Shown here piece by piece: positions 10,358 to 21,459 of a DNA stretch of 64,000 nt (the stretch's first letter is position 1; the number at the start of each line of letters is the position of its first letter). The stretch is from the NCBI GenBank assembly GCA_036936605.1, contig JAUPFV010000001.1, forward strand, positions 251,189,981 through 251,253,980, read 5' to 3'. The translations under genes were made by a program, and so were the position numbers. The notes beneath the pieces were generated by a model. It was not told where the DNA came from. It saw nothing but the letters and a program-made list of their open reading frames with translations, and made no database searches. The DNA is from Limnanthes douglasii subsp. nivea. Taxonomy: Eukaryota; Streptophyta; Magnoliopsida; Brassicales; Limnanthaceae.

Positions 10358-13300
10358 ATGAATATTGCTTCTTGGAATGTTAGGGGATTAAACGATCCCG
10401 TTAGACAAAAAGATGTTACTGACTTCATAATTAGTAATAACGTCTCCCTTTTAATCCTTGTCGAAACAAAAGTGAACTTGAATAAAGTAGATGTTATAGT
10501 TAGAAAAATGGCACCTTTTTGGCATGTCATCACTAACCACGACTCTCACCACCTAGGTAGAATTTGGATTATCTAGAACCCTAGTGTCATAACCATTTCT
10601 AGAGAATCCCAATCTCCGCAGTTTATTCACTGTATAGCTAAGTACCATAACTATAATACTACCTTTAGACTCACGGCTATTTATGTTTTTAATGACGCTG
10701 TTGATATAATTCCCCTTTGGAATGACTTGTCTACCATTTCCATGGTAAATAATAGTATTCCGTGGGTTTTACTTGGGGATTTCAACGCCATCCGTCACCC
10801 AAATGAGCGTGTGGGATCCTCTGAAAACTGGACTACGGCTATTGAGGACTTTAATAACTGTTGTTTCAATTGTGACCTCAGTGATCTTCGATCCTCTGGT
10901 TTTCAATTTACCTGGATTAATAAACAGCCTAATAACCCGATTTTATCTAAGCTTGATAGAGTCCTTGTAAATCCTGTATGGGATGATACCTTCCCTATGT
11001 CTTATGCGCACTATGGTTTTATTCGCTCTTCTGACCACACTACTGTCTTGCTTAACCTTGGCTTCCCGCGCCCCAAACGTAGAAAACCTTTCAAATTTTT
11101 CAACATGTGGCAATCTCACCCGCTTTTCAAAGAGATCGTTAAATCCAGCTGGAATAGCCCAGCTAACTCCACCGAGATGAATCTGGTCTCTGAAAAGCTG
11201 AGTCGCCTTCAATCTGACCTCATCGGCCTCAATCGTAAAGAATTTAATGATATTGGATCCCGTGTAAAAAATGCCCAGGAAAGACTTTTTCATGCTCAAT
11301 CCAATCTTGCTAGAGACCCTCTCAATCCTTCTTTGGTCTCTGAAGAGTGTGAAGTATCTGCATCATATATCTTTCTTAGCAGAGCTGAGGAATCGTTTCT
11401 TAAACAAAAGTCCAGAGAGAATTGGATCAAGCTGGGAGACAAAAACACAAAATTCTTCCACAATAGCATTAAGTCCCGCCTCTTTCGAAACAAGATCATC
11501 TCTATCTGTAATGAGAATGGAGTAACAGTCTCTACTCCCGCCAGTGTCTCAAAATTCTTTGTGAAATTCTTTGAGAACTCATTAGGGGCCAGGCATTTAG
11601 ATGGTTATCCTGGCCTTGAGACTATTTCCTCTCTTCTTGCCTCTAAAGTTACCAATTCGGACTCAGATTCTATGACTCGTGAGATCACTCGTGAGGAAAT
11701 AAAATCGGCTTTATTCAGTATTGACAGTAACAAAGCTTCGGGCCCCGATGGTTTCAATTCTTGTTTCTTCAAGTCAAATTGGAGTATTGTTGAAAATGAC
11801 ATCTGTAACGGTGTCCTTGATTTCTTTCATTATAATTCTTTGGCTTCCTCCTGGAGCTCTACCTCTATTGCTCTCATTCCTAAAATTGATACTCCTTCAA
11901 AACCTTCTGATTTTCGCCCTATAGCGCTTTGTAATGTTAGCTACAAGATTATTTCCAAAATCTTAGCTAACCGTATTAAGGATTCTCTTCCGTACCTGAT
12001 TGATAACTCCCAATCGGCTTTTGTCAAGGGAAGAAATATTTCTGATAATATCCTTCTCTCCCAAGATCTCTTTTAGGGTTATCATTCCAACTCTAGGGAC
12101 AAAAAAGTCGCGCTCAAAATTGACTTAATGAAAGCTTTTGACAATGTCAAATGGCATCTCATTCTAGACATTCTTGTCGCCATGCAATTCCCTATTAAAA
12201 TGATCACATGGATAATCACTTGTATTACTTCTCCTTCTTACTCCATAAATATTAATGGAGATCCTCATGGCAACTTTAAAGGTCGAAAAGGCCTCAGGCA
12301 AGGAGACCCTCTCTCCCCCTTTCTCTTTGTCCTAGTCATGCAGGTTCTTTCCAGCATCCTTAAGGAGAAAAGTAAAGATAGTAATTTTCGTTTTCATTGG
12401 AAATGTCAAAAACTCAAAATCATCAATTTATGTTTTGCTGATGATCTTATGATTTTCTGCAATGGAGATGTGAACTCCCTTCAACTCATAAAAGATGGCC
12501 TCGATGAGTTTTACACTCTATCTAGACTTAAAGTAAACCCCTCCAAAAGTCATATCTACTTCTCTGGTATTGCTGAACCTCTTCGTATAGAGCTCAGTAA
12601 TGTTTTAAACTTCCCGGAATGAACCCTACGTGTTAAATATTTGGGGGTCCCCCTAATCTCTAGTTGTCTTACTCATTCAGATTGTCGTCCTCTCATCCAC
12701 AAAATTACTTCTAGAATTGAATCTTGGACCACAAAGCATCTCTCTTATGCTGGTAGACTTCAACTCATTAAGTCTGTTCTTTTCGCCGGTCAGGTCTACT
12801 GGTCGTCCATTTTCATCCTCCCCTCGAGGATTTTCAATGAACTGACTCAATACCTTCGCCGTTTTCTCTGGTCTGGCTCGGCCATGAAAATCCATGGTGC
12901 TAAAGTCGCTTGGAATACTATAACTTTGCCCACAGTGGAGGGCGGCCTTGGGATTCTAGACCTCAAAATTTGGAATCAGGCGGCTGTCCTCAAGCACATG
13001 TGGTCAATAGTAAGTAACAACTCTCAGTCCATTTGGAGTTGCTGGATAAAAGCTGAAAAAATAAAAAATATTATTTTTTTGGAACCTCCCGATGGGATAT
13101 TCTCCTTCTTGGATCTGGCGGAAAATTCTTCGCCTTCGTCCCTTGGCTTGTAATTTATGCAGGATAGCAATTGGAAATGGCGAGGGTACCTCATTCTGGT
13201 ACGATGCATGGCTCATCCCTTCATCCCTAGCCTCTCATTATGGCGAAAGTATCATCAAGGACTCCAGACTTAGGAGAAATCTCAAGGTTGCGGATATAAT

Positions 13301-13976
13301 TACCAATGGAAGCTGGAGCTGGCCGCCCAATATCAGAACTGCGAACCCTCGAAGTCGGGCCAGTGTACAGGAGATCCAAAACCTCATTTCCTCTCTACCT
13401 CCCCCCAACATATCATTTGTTGATATCCCCTTCTGGAATGCTAAAGAAGGGTGTCTTAAATTCTCCATTAATAACACGTATCATGTTATCCGTGTGCCCC
13501 ATCCTAAAGTAGGGTGGGCAGGGTTAGTTTGGAACAAATTCAATATTCCGCGACATTCCTTCATTCTCTGGCTCGCTATTTCGGGCAAGCTTGTCACCAA
13601 AGACAAGCTGCTCAGTTGGGATTACCATATCCCAGCTCATTGTATGCTTTGCAGCTCTGATAATGAAACTACCCCTCATCTTCTCTATGATTGTACTTTC
13701 ACTCAAAGCATTTGGGCAAACGCAAGTTCTAGATTAGGTTTCCCCATTCTCGCTTCTTGTTGGCAGTCTTGGGTTAAAGAAGCGTCAAATTGGTCTCCAT
13801 CTCGAAACCTCTCAATTTGGCAATCTTGCTTCGCCGCGGTAATCTACCACGTTTGGAAGGAGAGGAACCAGAGAACCTTTGGTTCCCCTCCGGTCCCCGC
13901 CTCTTTGGTCTCCTACCGAATATTCTCAGATCTTCGGTCTCGATTCCAAGGAACCAAGACTGGTTGGAATTACTAA
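10358..13976 (+). pseudogene. LINE family I copy 1 ORF2 (endonuclease, RT, zf-RVT), broken
   Basis: ORF2 nicks the target and copies LINE RNA into DNA. It starts MNIASWNVRGLND, the typical apurinic-like endonuclease N-terminus. LVETK, LLGDFNAI (about 10,769-10,792) and SDHTTV (about 11,031) are the endonuclease catalytic blocks. The reverse transcriptase has SSGPDG-like ASGPDG, LIPKID, FRPIALCN, SAFVKGR, KAFDNVKW, GLRQGDPLSP and the active-site FADD at 12,434-12,445. A Cys-rich zf-RVT block lies near 13,520-13,720 (RHSFILWLAI). Breaks: TAG 10,574-10,576 (codon 73, shared with copy 2), TAG 12,074-12,076, TGA 12,620-12,622, and a one-base shift in the T run at about 13,072-13,081. All segments up to about 13,080 are in a single frame. 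No RNase H follows. Confidence 0.9.
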
Positions 13977-14278
13977 TATTATTATTTATAATCCTCCTTT
14001 GTTGCAGGGATCTTTGTAGTATACAGCTCGTGATCTGACACTTTTTTACGGACACTGATTGGGGATGCTGATGCGGATGTCTGGCTGTCTGAGCTACTCA
14101 CTGGTCTACTTGTCACGGACGAGACCTCACTTTTCTCATGTCTCGCTTGTTTAGTTTATGTAGTTTCCTATCATATCAAAAGACTACTTTAAGTCGTTTT
14201 GTAGAAGTAATTGGAAAGGAATGCCCTAGATCCTTGTATGAACCTTTTATTATTCAATTTTAATGATTTTAACACCAA

Positions 14279-15300
14279 AAAAATTTATATATGAGTCCGG
14301 TAATTTACGATGAAAACAAAATCAAATACTAGTTGAAAAAGTATATAAAAAGTATATAAAAAAGTCCAGTATTATTAAGTGATACTAATTTTTTTGTTCT
14401 ACAAAGTTATAAACATACGTATAAACTCGTGTTAATGATTTTATTTGGTGTTTGACAAAACGTCAAATATCGTGTTTCTACCGAACCACTAAACATGTGA
14501 AAACATCATTTTTAATATAAGGGCATTCTTATTTTGTTTCAACAAGCATCATATTTATAAATTATAAAACAAAGAGAAAAGTTTGTTGGAAACAATTTAT
14601 TGTTCACTATCCATTACGTAAAGGTAGTAGAAACTCCTTTATTTGGTTAAATAAAAATTATAAAATCTGAAAAATTTAAAAAAATGTTTTTACTAAAATA
14701 AAAAAGGTAGATTTATTGATGAAATTTTGAAACAGAGTACCAAAATGAAACGTCCACGAAACCACTATGTGACTTTTCTTTTTGGTGTTACCACTACGTG
14801 ACTTTGGTGTATATTGTACCAAAATGAAACGTCTACAAAACAATCATGTCAATTTACTGCATGTGTCTTACTGTTCATAGTACTAAAATGAAATGTTTAT
14901 AAAACCATCGTGTTGGGGTTTACGCTATTTCCGAGACAAGGTCGTATTTTTTATTTTTTTGTTTCTGAAAACATTAAATACAAAGCAAATAAATTTATAA
15001 GTTTTCGAGGCATACTCCAATAGCATCTAATTACACGTGGAAAAGCATCTAATTACACGTGGAAAGCATCCAATCGACTAAATACAATCGGAAAACTAAT
15101 TTTATTATTATTAGTTTTGATTTTTTAAATGCACGCCTGTTTTCCCAAGACATCACCAAATCAACATTGTAGGTTTACAAATTAGAAAATAACATTGGAA
15201 ATAACTATTTTAATGAATTAGGAAGAGTCACGCAGGTCTTATTATGGAATTTCGTTTTGAGTAAATTGAATAGGTGTGAAAGAAAATCTTCTCTTTCGTG
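14279..15300. other. Non-coding flank of duplicate A and junction to LINE-II
   Basis: Up to 14,955 this continues the duplicated flank. It holds degenerate copies of a motif like ACCAAAATGAAACGT-CTACAAAACCA near 14,740, 14,818 and 14,881 (also near 42,505, 42,554 and 42,601). After 14,955 the sequence is unique to this place. At 15,025-15,080 a roughly 21-base unit (GCATCTAATTACACGTGGAA) is present twice plus a partial third copy. No coding frame is recognisable. Confidence 0.45.
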
Positions 15301-15479
15301 TTCCAAGAAACAAAGCTCTTGATTTTTTTTATAATTAGTCGTTGAAGCTTTATATCAATCTGGCTCACCAACCTGATCTTTCTCTAAAGATATTCCTCGT
15401 CTCTTTATCAATATTTTCAGGTAGAATTTATTGGGCAAACCAGATGTACTCTTCAATCTTACTCTAATGGGGTAGCTTT

Positions 15480-16740
15480 CTTAAGTTTCGACCAGAAACA
15501 ACCTGTATTCGTTGATCAGATCGATCACATGATGATTTCTGGTAACAAATCTTATCTTGAGGCTGCAACCAGACATGCTCCAAAGATTCTGATCAAACCA
15601 GAATATACAAATACAGAAAGATCACATTGACCTTTAGTTCGATGAAAGAATGCTTGATAATATTCATTCTAGCACTACATATACTCTAATTGGGAAATTC
15701 TCAAAGGGTCTTCCAAAGAAATAGGTCCTGGACAAAAATTTTGAAGAAAGAAGATTTGAAATCGATTTTTCTTATACAAACTGGGATTCCCGACACATTT
15801 TTCTCGAATTCTCTCTTAGAGAAGACATCTGCAAAATATTGTGCTGTAGTTTCTAGACTGTTGGTCAATACTCGATGAGAGTTTTTAAGTGATTGCCCTC
15901 GTTCAGTCCTAAAATAAAGTGACCAATAGTCCCGATTTGGGTCAGAATTGAAAAGCTACCAGAAAACATGTTCAATGAGGATATCATACACTCAGTAGCA
16001 TCAACCTTAGGAAATCCAATTAAATATTGGATCCCACCAAAAAACGAAGCATTATACAATGCTTGTTAGCCTAGATGGAGATCGATATATTAAGAAAGCT
16101 ACATCACAATATGTGGCTTGGTTTTGGTGAAAACAATGGTGCATGGATTCACCTCAGTTACAAGAATGTTCCTGATTACTGTGACCAATGCTATCACGTT
16201 ATCCATGATAAATATTCTTGTAAAAAAACATACCTGATGCACGTAATCAATCAAAACAGGGATGAACAAGTACAGAATACTCAGAATGAAGATCAAGCAC
16301 AGATGCCAAACAATCTCAATCCTACAACATTAGTAACTGAGGATGCTAGTAAAAGATCAAAAGATTTGATTCTTGCTACACATATTAGTTCACAACCAAT
16401 TGACAAAGGACCAAACATACCTGCTACACTGGAGAAGAGTATAGGTGGTGAAGAAGAGATGACTTATGAAGAAATAGTTGAAACAATCAAGTATTTGGAA
16501 GCAAAACACTTTTGTTCCCAATCTGATGACTCTAATGGTTATATTACACCTAATAAAAACAATTTTGGTAGTCTCCCCAATACCCCAAATTTTAGCAAGA
16601 GGGAAGCAGAATCAAGCTTCCAAAAGGTTCTAAACAGGAAGCTAAAGCTGGCAAGATCAAACAAAAAGAATAAACAATTAGTCATACATTCTCTCCATTC
16701 CAAAGAGACAAGAAGGTCTGCTCGTATAAATCCCAAATGA
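15480..16740 (+). pseudogene. LINE family II copy 1 ORF1
   Basis: Codes, in broken frames, for the nucleic-acid-binding ORF1 protein. The N-terminal DUF4283-like part (TLIGKFSKG, NWDSRHIFLEFSLREDI) spans about 15,660-15,850 with a frameshift. The part from 16,075 to the stop is open for 221 codons: MWLGFGENNGAWIHLSYKNV, a CCHC knuckle CDQCYHVIHDKYSC (C-x2-C-x4-H-x4-C) near 16,180-16,220, an acidic middle, and a basic tail (KKNKQ, RRSARINPK). The TGA stop at 16,738-16,740 overlaps the ORF2 ATG at 16,737, giving an ATGA overlap like termination-reinitiation junctions. Confidence 0.75.
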
Positions 16741-19700
16741 TTAAAGCATTGTGTTGGAACATAAGAGGAGCAGGAAATAAAAGTTCTAGTAGAAGACTAA
16801 AGTCAATCATAAACAAAGAGAAGATCTCCGTGCTATGTATTATAGAACCAATGATAGAAAGTAGTCAGATATAGTCTCTTTCAATTAAGCTAAGTTTCCC
16901 AAACTTCTATGCTAATGTGTCAAACAAAATTTGGTTGTTTTGGTCATCTGATTTACAAACTAATATAATCCTAGATAGTGATCAATGTATACATGTTCAT
17001 ATTAAGCATTATTTCCTCGTAAAGTCAGTCTCTATAACCTGTGTTTACGCTAAATGTCAGAAATCAAATAGAATGCATCTGTGGGAAACATTAAGGAAAA
17101 TAACTTATTCAGTAAATGAATGGTTATTAATGGGTGATTTTTAACAATGTTACATCTCCTTCTGAACAAACTGGTTGTGTCAATTATTGTTATCAGAGTT
17201 CTTCAAATTTTAATGATGTAATCAAGGATTGTTTTCTTGAGGATGCAGAATTTTCAAGGACTCAATGCATTTGGGCTAACAAGACTAAGTGGAAACGCTA
17301 GAATATGGTACTCATAAACCATGAATGGTCTAATTATTTTGCTGATACAAAGATGGTTCACATGGTATGCACGTGCTCTGATCACACCCTTTTGTGTGTG
17401 TGTGTCTATAACTAAAGAAAGAAATAAGCAAGTTAACAGTTTCAAGTTCTTAAGTGCTTGGACATTAGATGATGAATTCCTGAGCTAGTAGAATCAAATT
17501 GGAAGGAACCAATGAATGGATACCCTCTCTTCATCTTGTGGAACAAGTTTAAAAGGTTAAAAGAATATTTGAAATGTTGAAACAAAGCTCAATTTTAAGA
17601 CATCTTTGACAAGGTTACCCATATAGAAGATATCGTGAAGGCTAAGGAACTGAATTTTATAATTTCTAATAGTCAAGAGGAAAAATTAGCTCTGGCCAAA
17701 GTAAACGCAGAATGCCTCCTTGCCCTCTTCATGGAAGAATAGTACTGGAAACTGAAGTACTATTCAAATTGGCTCCATGATGGAGATAGAAATACAAAGT
17801 TATATCATAACTTTGTAAAAAATAAAATAGAGAAATCAAGAGTGTTTGGAATTAAGCTTTACAATAAATCGTAAACTCATAAGGAAACCATCAAATCATG
17901 TGCATAAGCATATTTCAAAAGAATTCTATCTACACATTCATACCTTAATCAAAATCTACAAGATGAATATATGAAGAGTGAGATTTTTAATATCATTCCT
18001 AAACTAATTGATAATACTAACAATGCTTTTATGTTAGCTGAACCAACAGCCCAGGAAATTTGAAGCACAATACAAAGTATAAACTCAAGGAGCTATAAGA
18101 GTAAATGGTTTTAACAGATGTTTCTTTAAAACTTGCTAGCACATTATCAGGCAAGATCTATATAATTTTGTAAAATCCTTCATCAAATGTCAAGCCATCC
18201 TAATGGGTATCTTAGCTACTGGAATATGCTTAATTTCAAAAGTAGAGACTCCTCGCTCTGGAGCCAATTCAGGCCAATAAGCCTCTGTTCAATGCTAAAT
18301 AGAATAATGTCTAAACTTTAAATAACATATTGTCTTCACTTTTTCCTAAACTGATTTCTGAACTACAGGAAGCATATGTCAAAGGCAGGCTAATCCATGA
18401 AAACATTCTCATTGTAAGCGAACTTGTACATGACATTAACAGGAAAACAAAAGCTGGAAACATAATCATAAATGTGGATATGTCCAAGGCATTTGATAAT
18501 CTCTCCCATTTTTTTATCCTGAAAGTTCTACAATGTTATGGTTTTAAGAACAGAGTAATCTCTCTAGTGGCCGATATTATCAAATCTATTCAAGTATTTA
18601 TCTTTATTAATGGTGAATCAGTTGGTTTTTTAAAATGAGAAGGGGTGTTAGACAAGGGGACCCTCTGTCTTATAGTCTCTTTATTCTAGCAGAAAAGGTT
18701 TTGTTAAGAGGATTAAATGACGTGTTTATAAAGGATAAATCACTTAGATTTTCGAACATGAGCAAAATGATAATTCCTAGTCTTTCATTCGCTGATGATT
18801 TTCTTATATTTATTAATGGGTTGTCATATTCTTTAAATAAAATTGGTAATTTTTTTGTAGATTTATCAAGATGTCTCTGGCCAATCTCTAAATAAAGAGA
18901 AAACCAATATTATCACAACTTCAAGCCTCACTCAAGATAGAAAAAACTCTCTTGCAATCCAAACTAACTTTAGCATAAGTAACCTATCAACCACATAGCT
19001 AGGAGTAACTTTTAGCTCTCATAACAAAGCACTTAACTATAATCCTCTGTTAGAGAAAATTAAAGCAAAGATTGAAAGCTCGAATGATAAAACATTATTG
19101 TTTGACTTACCTTAATCAACACAGTTCTGATGCCTATTCCCCAATACTGGTTGCAAAGTTGTTGGCTCCCTAATTCAATCATCACCAATATAGAAAGGTT
19201 GATGAACAAGTTCCTGTGGGGATCAAAACATGATGCAAACAAAATCTACTAGTTATCTTGGTAAAAACTCTGTAAAACATATGCATAAGGTGGATTAAAT
19301 GTTAAAAGGTTACAAGATATTCAGAAAGCTTTCGCATGTAAACTTTGGATAAATTTCAAAGAAAATAACTCATTGTGGGCTAAGCTAATGCATAGTATCT
19401 ATTGTAAAGGATCACACCCTCTGTAAAAAAAATTTGCAAAAAAACGTTCCTTAACGTGGAAGAAACGGGCAGATATAAAATAATTTGCTCAAGAGAAAAT
19501 CAGGTGCAGACTTGGTGAAGGAAAAGTGACTTGTAGTTAGACAACTGGTATAGTAATCCTCCCTTAATTAAACTTGACTATAACTCAAATGACAGTTGGT
19601 TTAAAGGCATTCCGGTTAACTCATTTTAGGAAAATAACGGATGGAATGTCTATAAACTGCAAAGATATCTAATTGACTCCAACATTAATTTAGTTTTAAA

Positions 19701-20720
19701 AACTAGCATTAAAGAAAATGATAAATATACAATTAAATGAAGCTTATCTAGTGATGGAAAATTCAGTGTAAAAGACACATTGAAGGGGATTAGACCTGTC
19801 ATTTTTAGTTCTTCACTATTTGAAAATCTGTGGAATAACATAACCCTAAGAAAATGTTCATTCTTTGTTTGGAGACTTTTGGTAAATAAGCTGCCTATTG
19901 ATTCTATAATCCAATCTAGACATATACATCTCGCATATAAATTCAAGTTTTGTCTTAATATAGAAACAAAAGACCATTTATTTGTATCCTGTAACTTTGT
20001 TTGGAGTATATGGTTTTACTTTGTAGGAATCTTAAAGATTTATATAAGTAAACATATGACCACACAACACTTGCTTAGAACTTGGTTATGGTCATCTCCT
20101 CGAAAGATTCACGTCAAAATAATCTTTCCCCTCTTATCAGTTGGGCAATTTGGCAACAAAAGAACAAGACGAAAATCAACGAAGATAGTTTCTCAACAAG
20201 GTCAACCATTACCTATATCACTAACATGCACCTGGATCAGTCTAAACTCCTATTGAGGAAGCATTGGAAACAAAATGAAAACGAAGCAATAACACTAGGA
20301 TATGTAAATCATATCAATACTAAACAGAAGATCTCTTACCTTAAATGGATGCTTCCAATGCCAGGAAGATTCAAACTAAACTCAGACGCGTGTTGTTTAT
20401 CAACTCGTGAATCAAGCGGGGAAATAATCATTAGATACAACAAGGAAACTATAATCAATTGATATAGAAACAATTATGAAAAGCTCACGCCGTCCAAATC
20501 TTAAGACAAGGATTTGCTTGATGGACTTTATATATATATAGAATCATCGACATCAGGGAAGTAGATATCAAATCAGACTCCAAAATCCTTATCTCTCTCA
20601 TCTCTTCTGCAAAAATCCCAAAATACTTAGTATCAGTAATTGACAGAATTAAATCTTTAATCACAAGTAATATGTCTATTCATTTTTTTATTTATGGAAC
20701 ATAATTGAGCTGGTGATTGG
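16737..20720 (+). pseudogene. LINE family II copy 1 ORF2 (endonuclease, RT, zf-RVT, RNase H)
   Basis: Begins MIKALCWNIRGAGNKS, the endonuclease N-terminus, with VYAKC and LLMGDF further on. The reverse transcriptase is clearest at 18,330-18,895: EAYVKGRLIHENIL, VDMSKAFDNLSHFF, RRGVRQGDPLSYSLF and the active-site SFADDFLIF near 18,790. A zf-RVT-like segment lies at 19,780-20,040 (KCSFFVWRLLVNKLP). An RNase H block begins near 20,345 (GRFKLNSDACC) and continues in broken frames to about 20,735, where ADWLARW-like sequence (GDWLARW) marks its end. The frame breaks many times, most severely between 17,140 and 18,320. It is unquestionably dead. Domain order and the RNase H separate it from family I. 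Confidence 0.75.
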
Positions 20721-20810
20721 CTAGCTCGATGGACCCTAAAATGTTAAATGAAGATAGATTACAAGAATTTCAGACCTCCAACCCAGTTAGAAGCAATTAC
20801 GCAACTAATG

Positions 20811-21210
20811 AAGGATAATATATTGTAAAAATACTAATTCGGGAAACTAATGAAGAAAAGCCTAAAAGAGAAACAAATTCGAGAAATATGAAAATGAAGA
20901 CTGAAGGAAGTGTCTGCTCAAACTGGAACTTATTAAAGAAGGGTCTCAGCTAAACAGACCAAACTTTCAAGATTTACATTGAAAATGATTTCTAGAGGAA
21001 ATCCATTTGTAATTTCCTCATAGGAACACTAAGGGAGTCTTTGTTCTTCACCAAAGGAAAGAGAATAGGTGAATCATAATTCTCGATTCAAAAGAAGGGA
21101 AAACTTGTGTTGGCGCACTTCTTTTTCATTTCAATTTCAAATTTCTGTTTTAGTCCGATATTTATTGCGATCTCCTAATTAAGGATAATATATTGTAAAA
21201 ATACTAATTC
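20811..21210. repeat. 30-bp perfect direct repeat flanking 340 bp
   Basis: The 30 bases starting AAGGATAATATATTGTAAAA and ending ATACTAATTC occur identically at 20,811-20,840 and 21,181-21,210. The 340 bases between show no coding frame and no tRNA-like promoter boxes. The length exceeds typical target duplications. It may be a target duplication of an unclassified insertion, a repair-associated duplication, or the end of the family-II LINE. Confidence 0.7.
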
Positions 21211-21459
21211 TACCCAATTAATAAAGTTTTCTTTTGGATTAAAAATATATTTTATTATTATTATTATGTTAGAATAATTTTATTTTTAGTCAAAATTGGA
21301 AGATTATAAAAAAAATAGTAATAAATGCACTAAATAAATAAAAGATGTTCGTAGATATATTTAAAGTGTATCCCTAGGGTTGACGTTAGAATCATAAAGA
21401 AAGATAAAAACAGATTAAATAGTCCAAGATATGCCCAATAGACATAAAAAAATAAGAAC

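Larger units (their letters stand above)
8371..14278 (+). mobile_element. L1-type LINE, family I copy 1 (5'-truncated)
   Basis: A non-LTR retrotransposon with ORF1 (DUF4283 plus zinc knuckle), ORF2 (endonuclease, reverse transcriptase, zf-RVT), a roughly 300-base 3' region and a terminal ACACCAAAAAAA tail. Compared with copy 2 it lacks the 5' leader and about the first hundred codons of ORF1, the usual result of incomplete reverse transcription. The 5' junction carries a perfect 10-bp hairpin. Homologous flank without the element lies at about 42,010-42,045, so the insertion post-dates the duplication. I could not define a clean target-site duplication. ORF1 has one internal stop; ORF2 has three stops and one frameshift. 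Confidence 0.9.
4652..14955. repeat. Segmental duplication, copy A (interrupted by a LINE)
   Basis: Sequence from 4,652 to about 8,360, then from about 14,279 to 14,955, is colinear with 38,878-42,680. It covers the copia element plus non-coding flank. Landmarks in both copies: the run after the copia LTR beginning near 7,500 and 40,515, the stretch around TTTGACAAAACGTCAAATAT (14,453 and 42,203), and the flank near 14,735/42,500 with AAAATGAAACGT motifs. One 130-base stretch differs at roughly one base in ten by eye. The 5.9 kb LINE at 8,371-14,278 has no counterpart in copy B. Confidence 0.8.
15300..20840 (+). mobile_element. L1-type LINE, family II copy 1 (heavily decayed)
   Basis: The ORF1-ORF2 arrangement matches the better preserved element at 58,440-64,000: LIGKFSKGLPKK vs LIGKFSTGIPKN, SYKNVPDYCDQCYH vs SYKNVPLYCLSCYH, and SNKIWLFW vs SDKLWVFW with VYAKC. 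The C-terminus shows that this family carries an RNase H domain. Both borders are soft. The left edge lies between about 15,160 and 15,480, and the right edge is near 20,840, where a 30-base direct repeat begins. Numerous stops and indels make it non-functional. Confidence 0.75.

Noticed and set aside
10574..10576. TAG at LINE codon 73 as a programmed recoding site
   Set aside because: No supporting downstream context is visible and further stops follow. Shared ancestry or methylation-linked mutation explains it better.
20841..21180. SINE or MITE between the 30-bp direct repeats
   Set aside because: No polymerase III boxes and no terminal inverted repeats seen; left unclassified.
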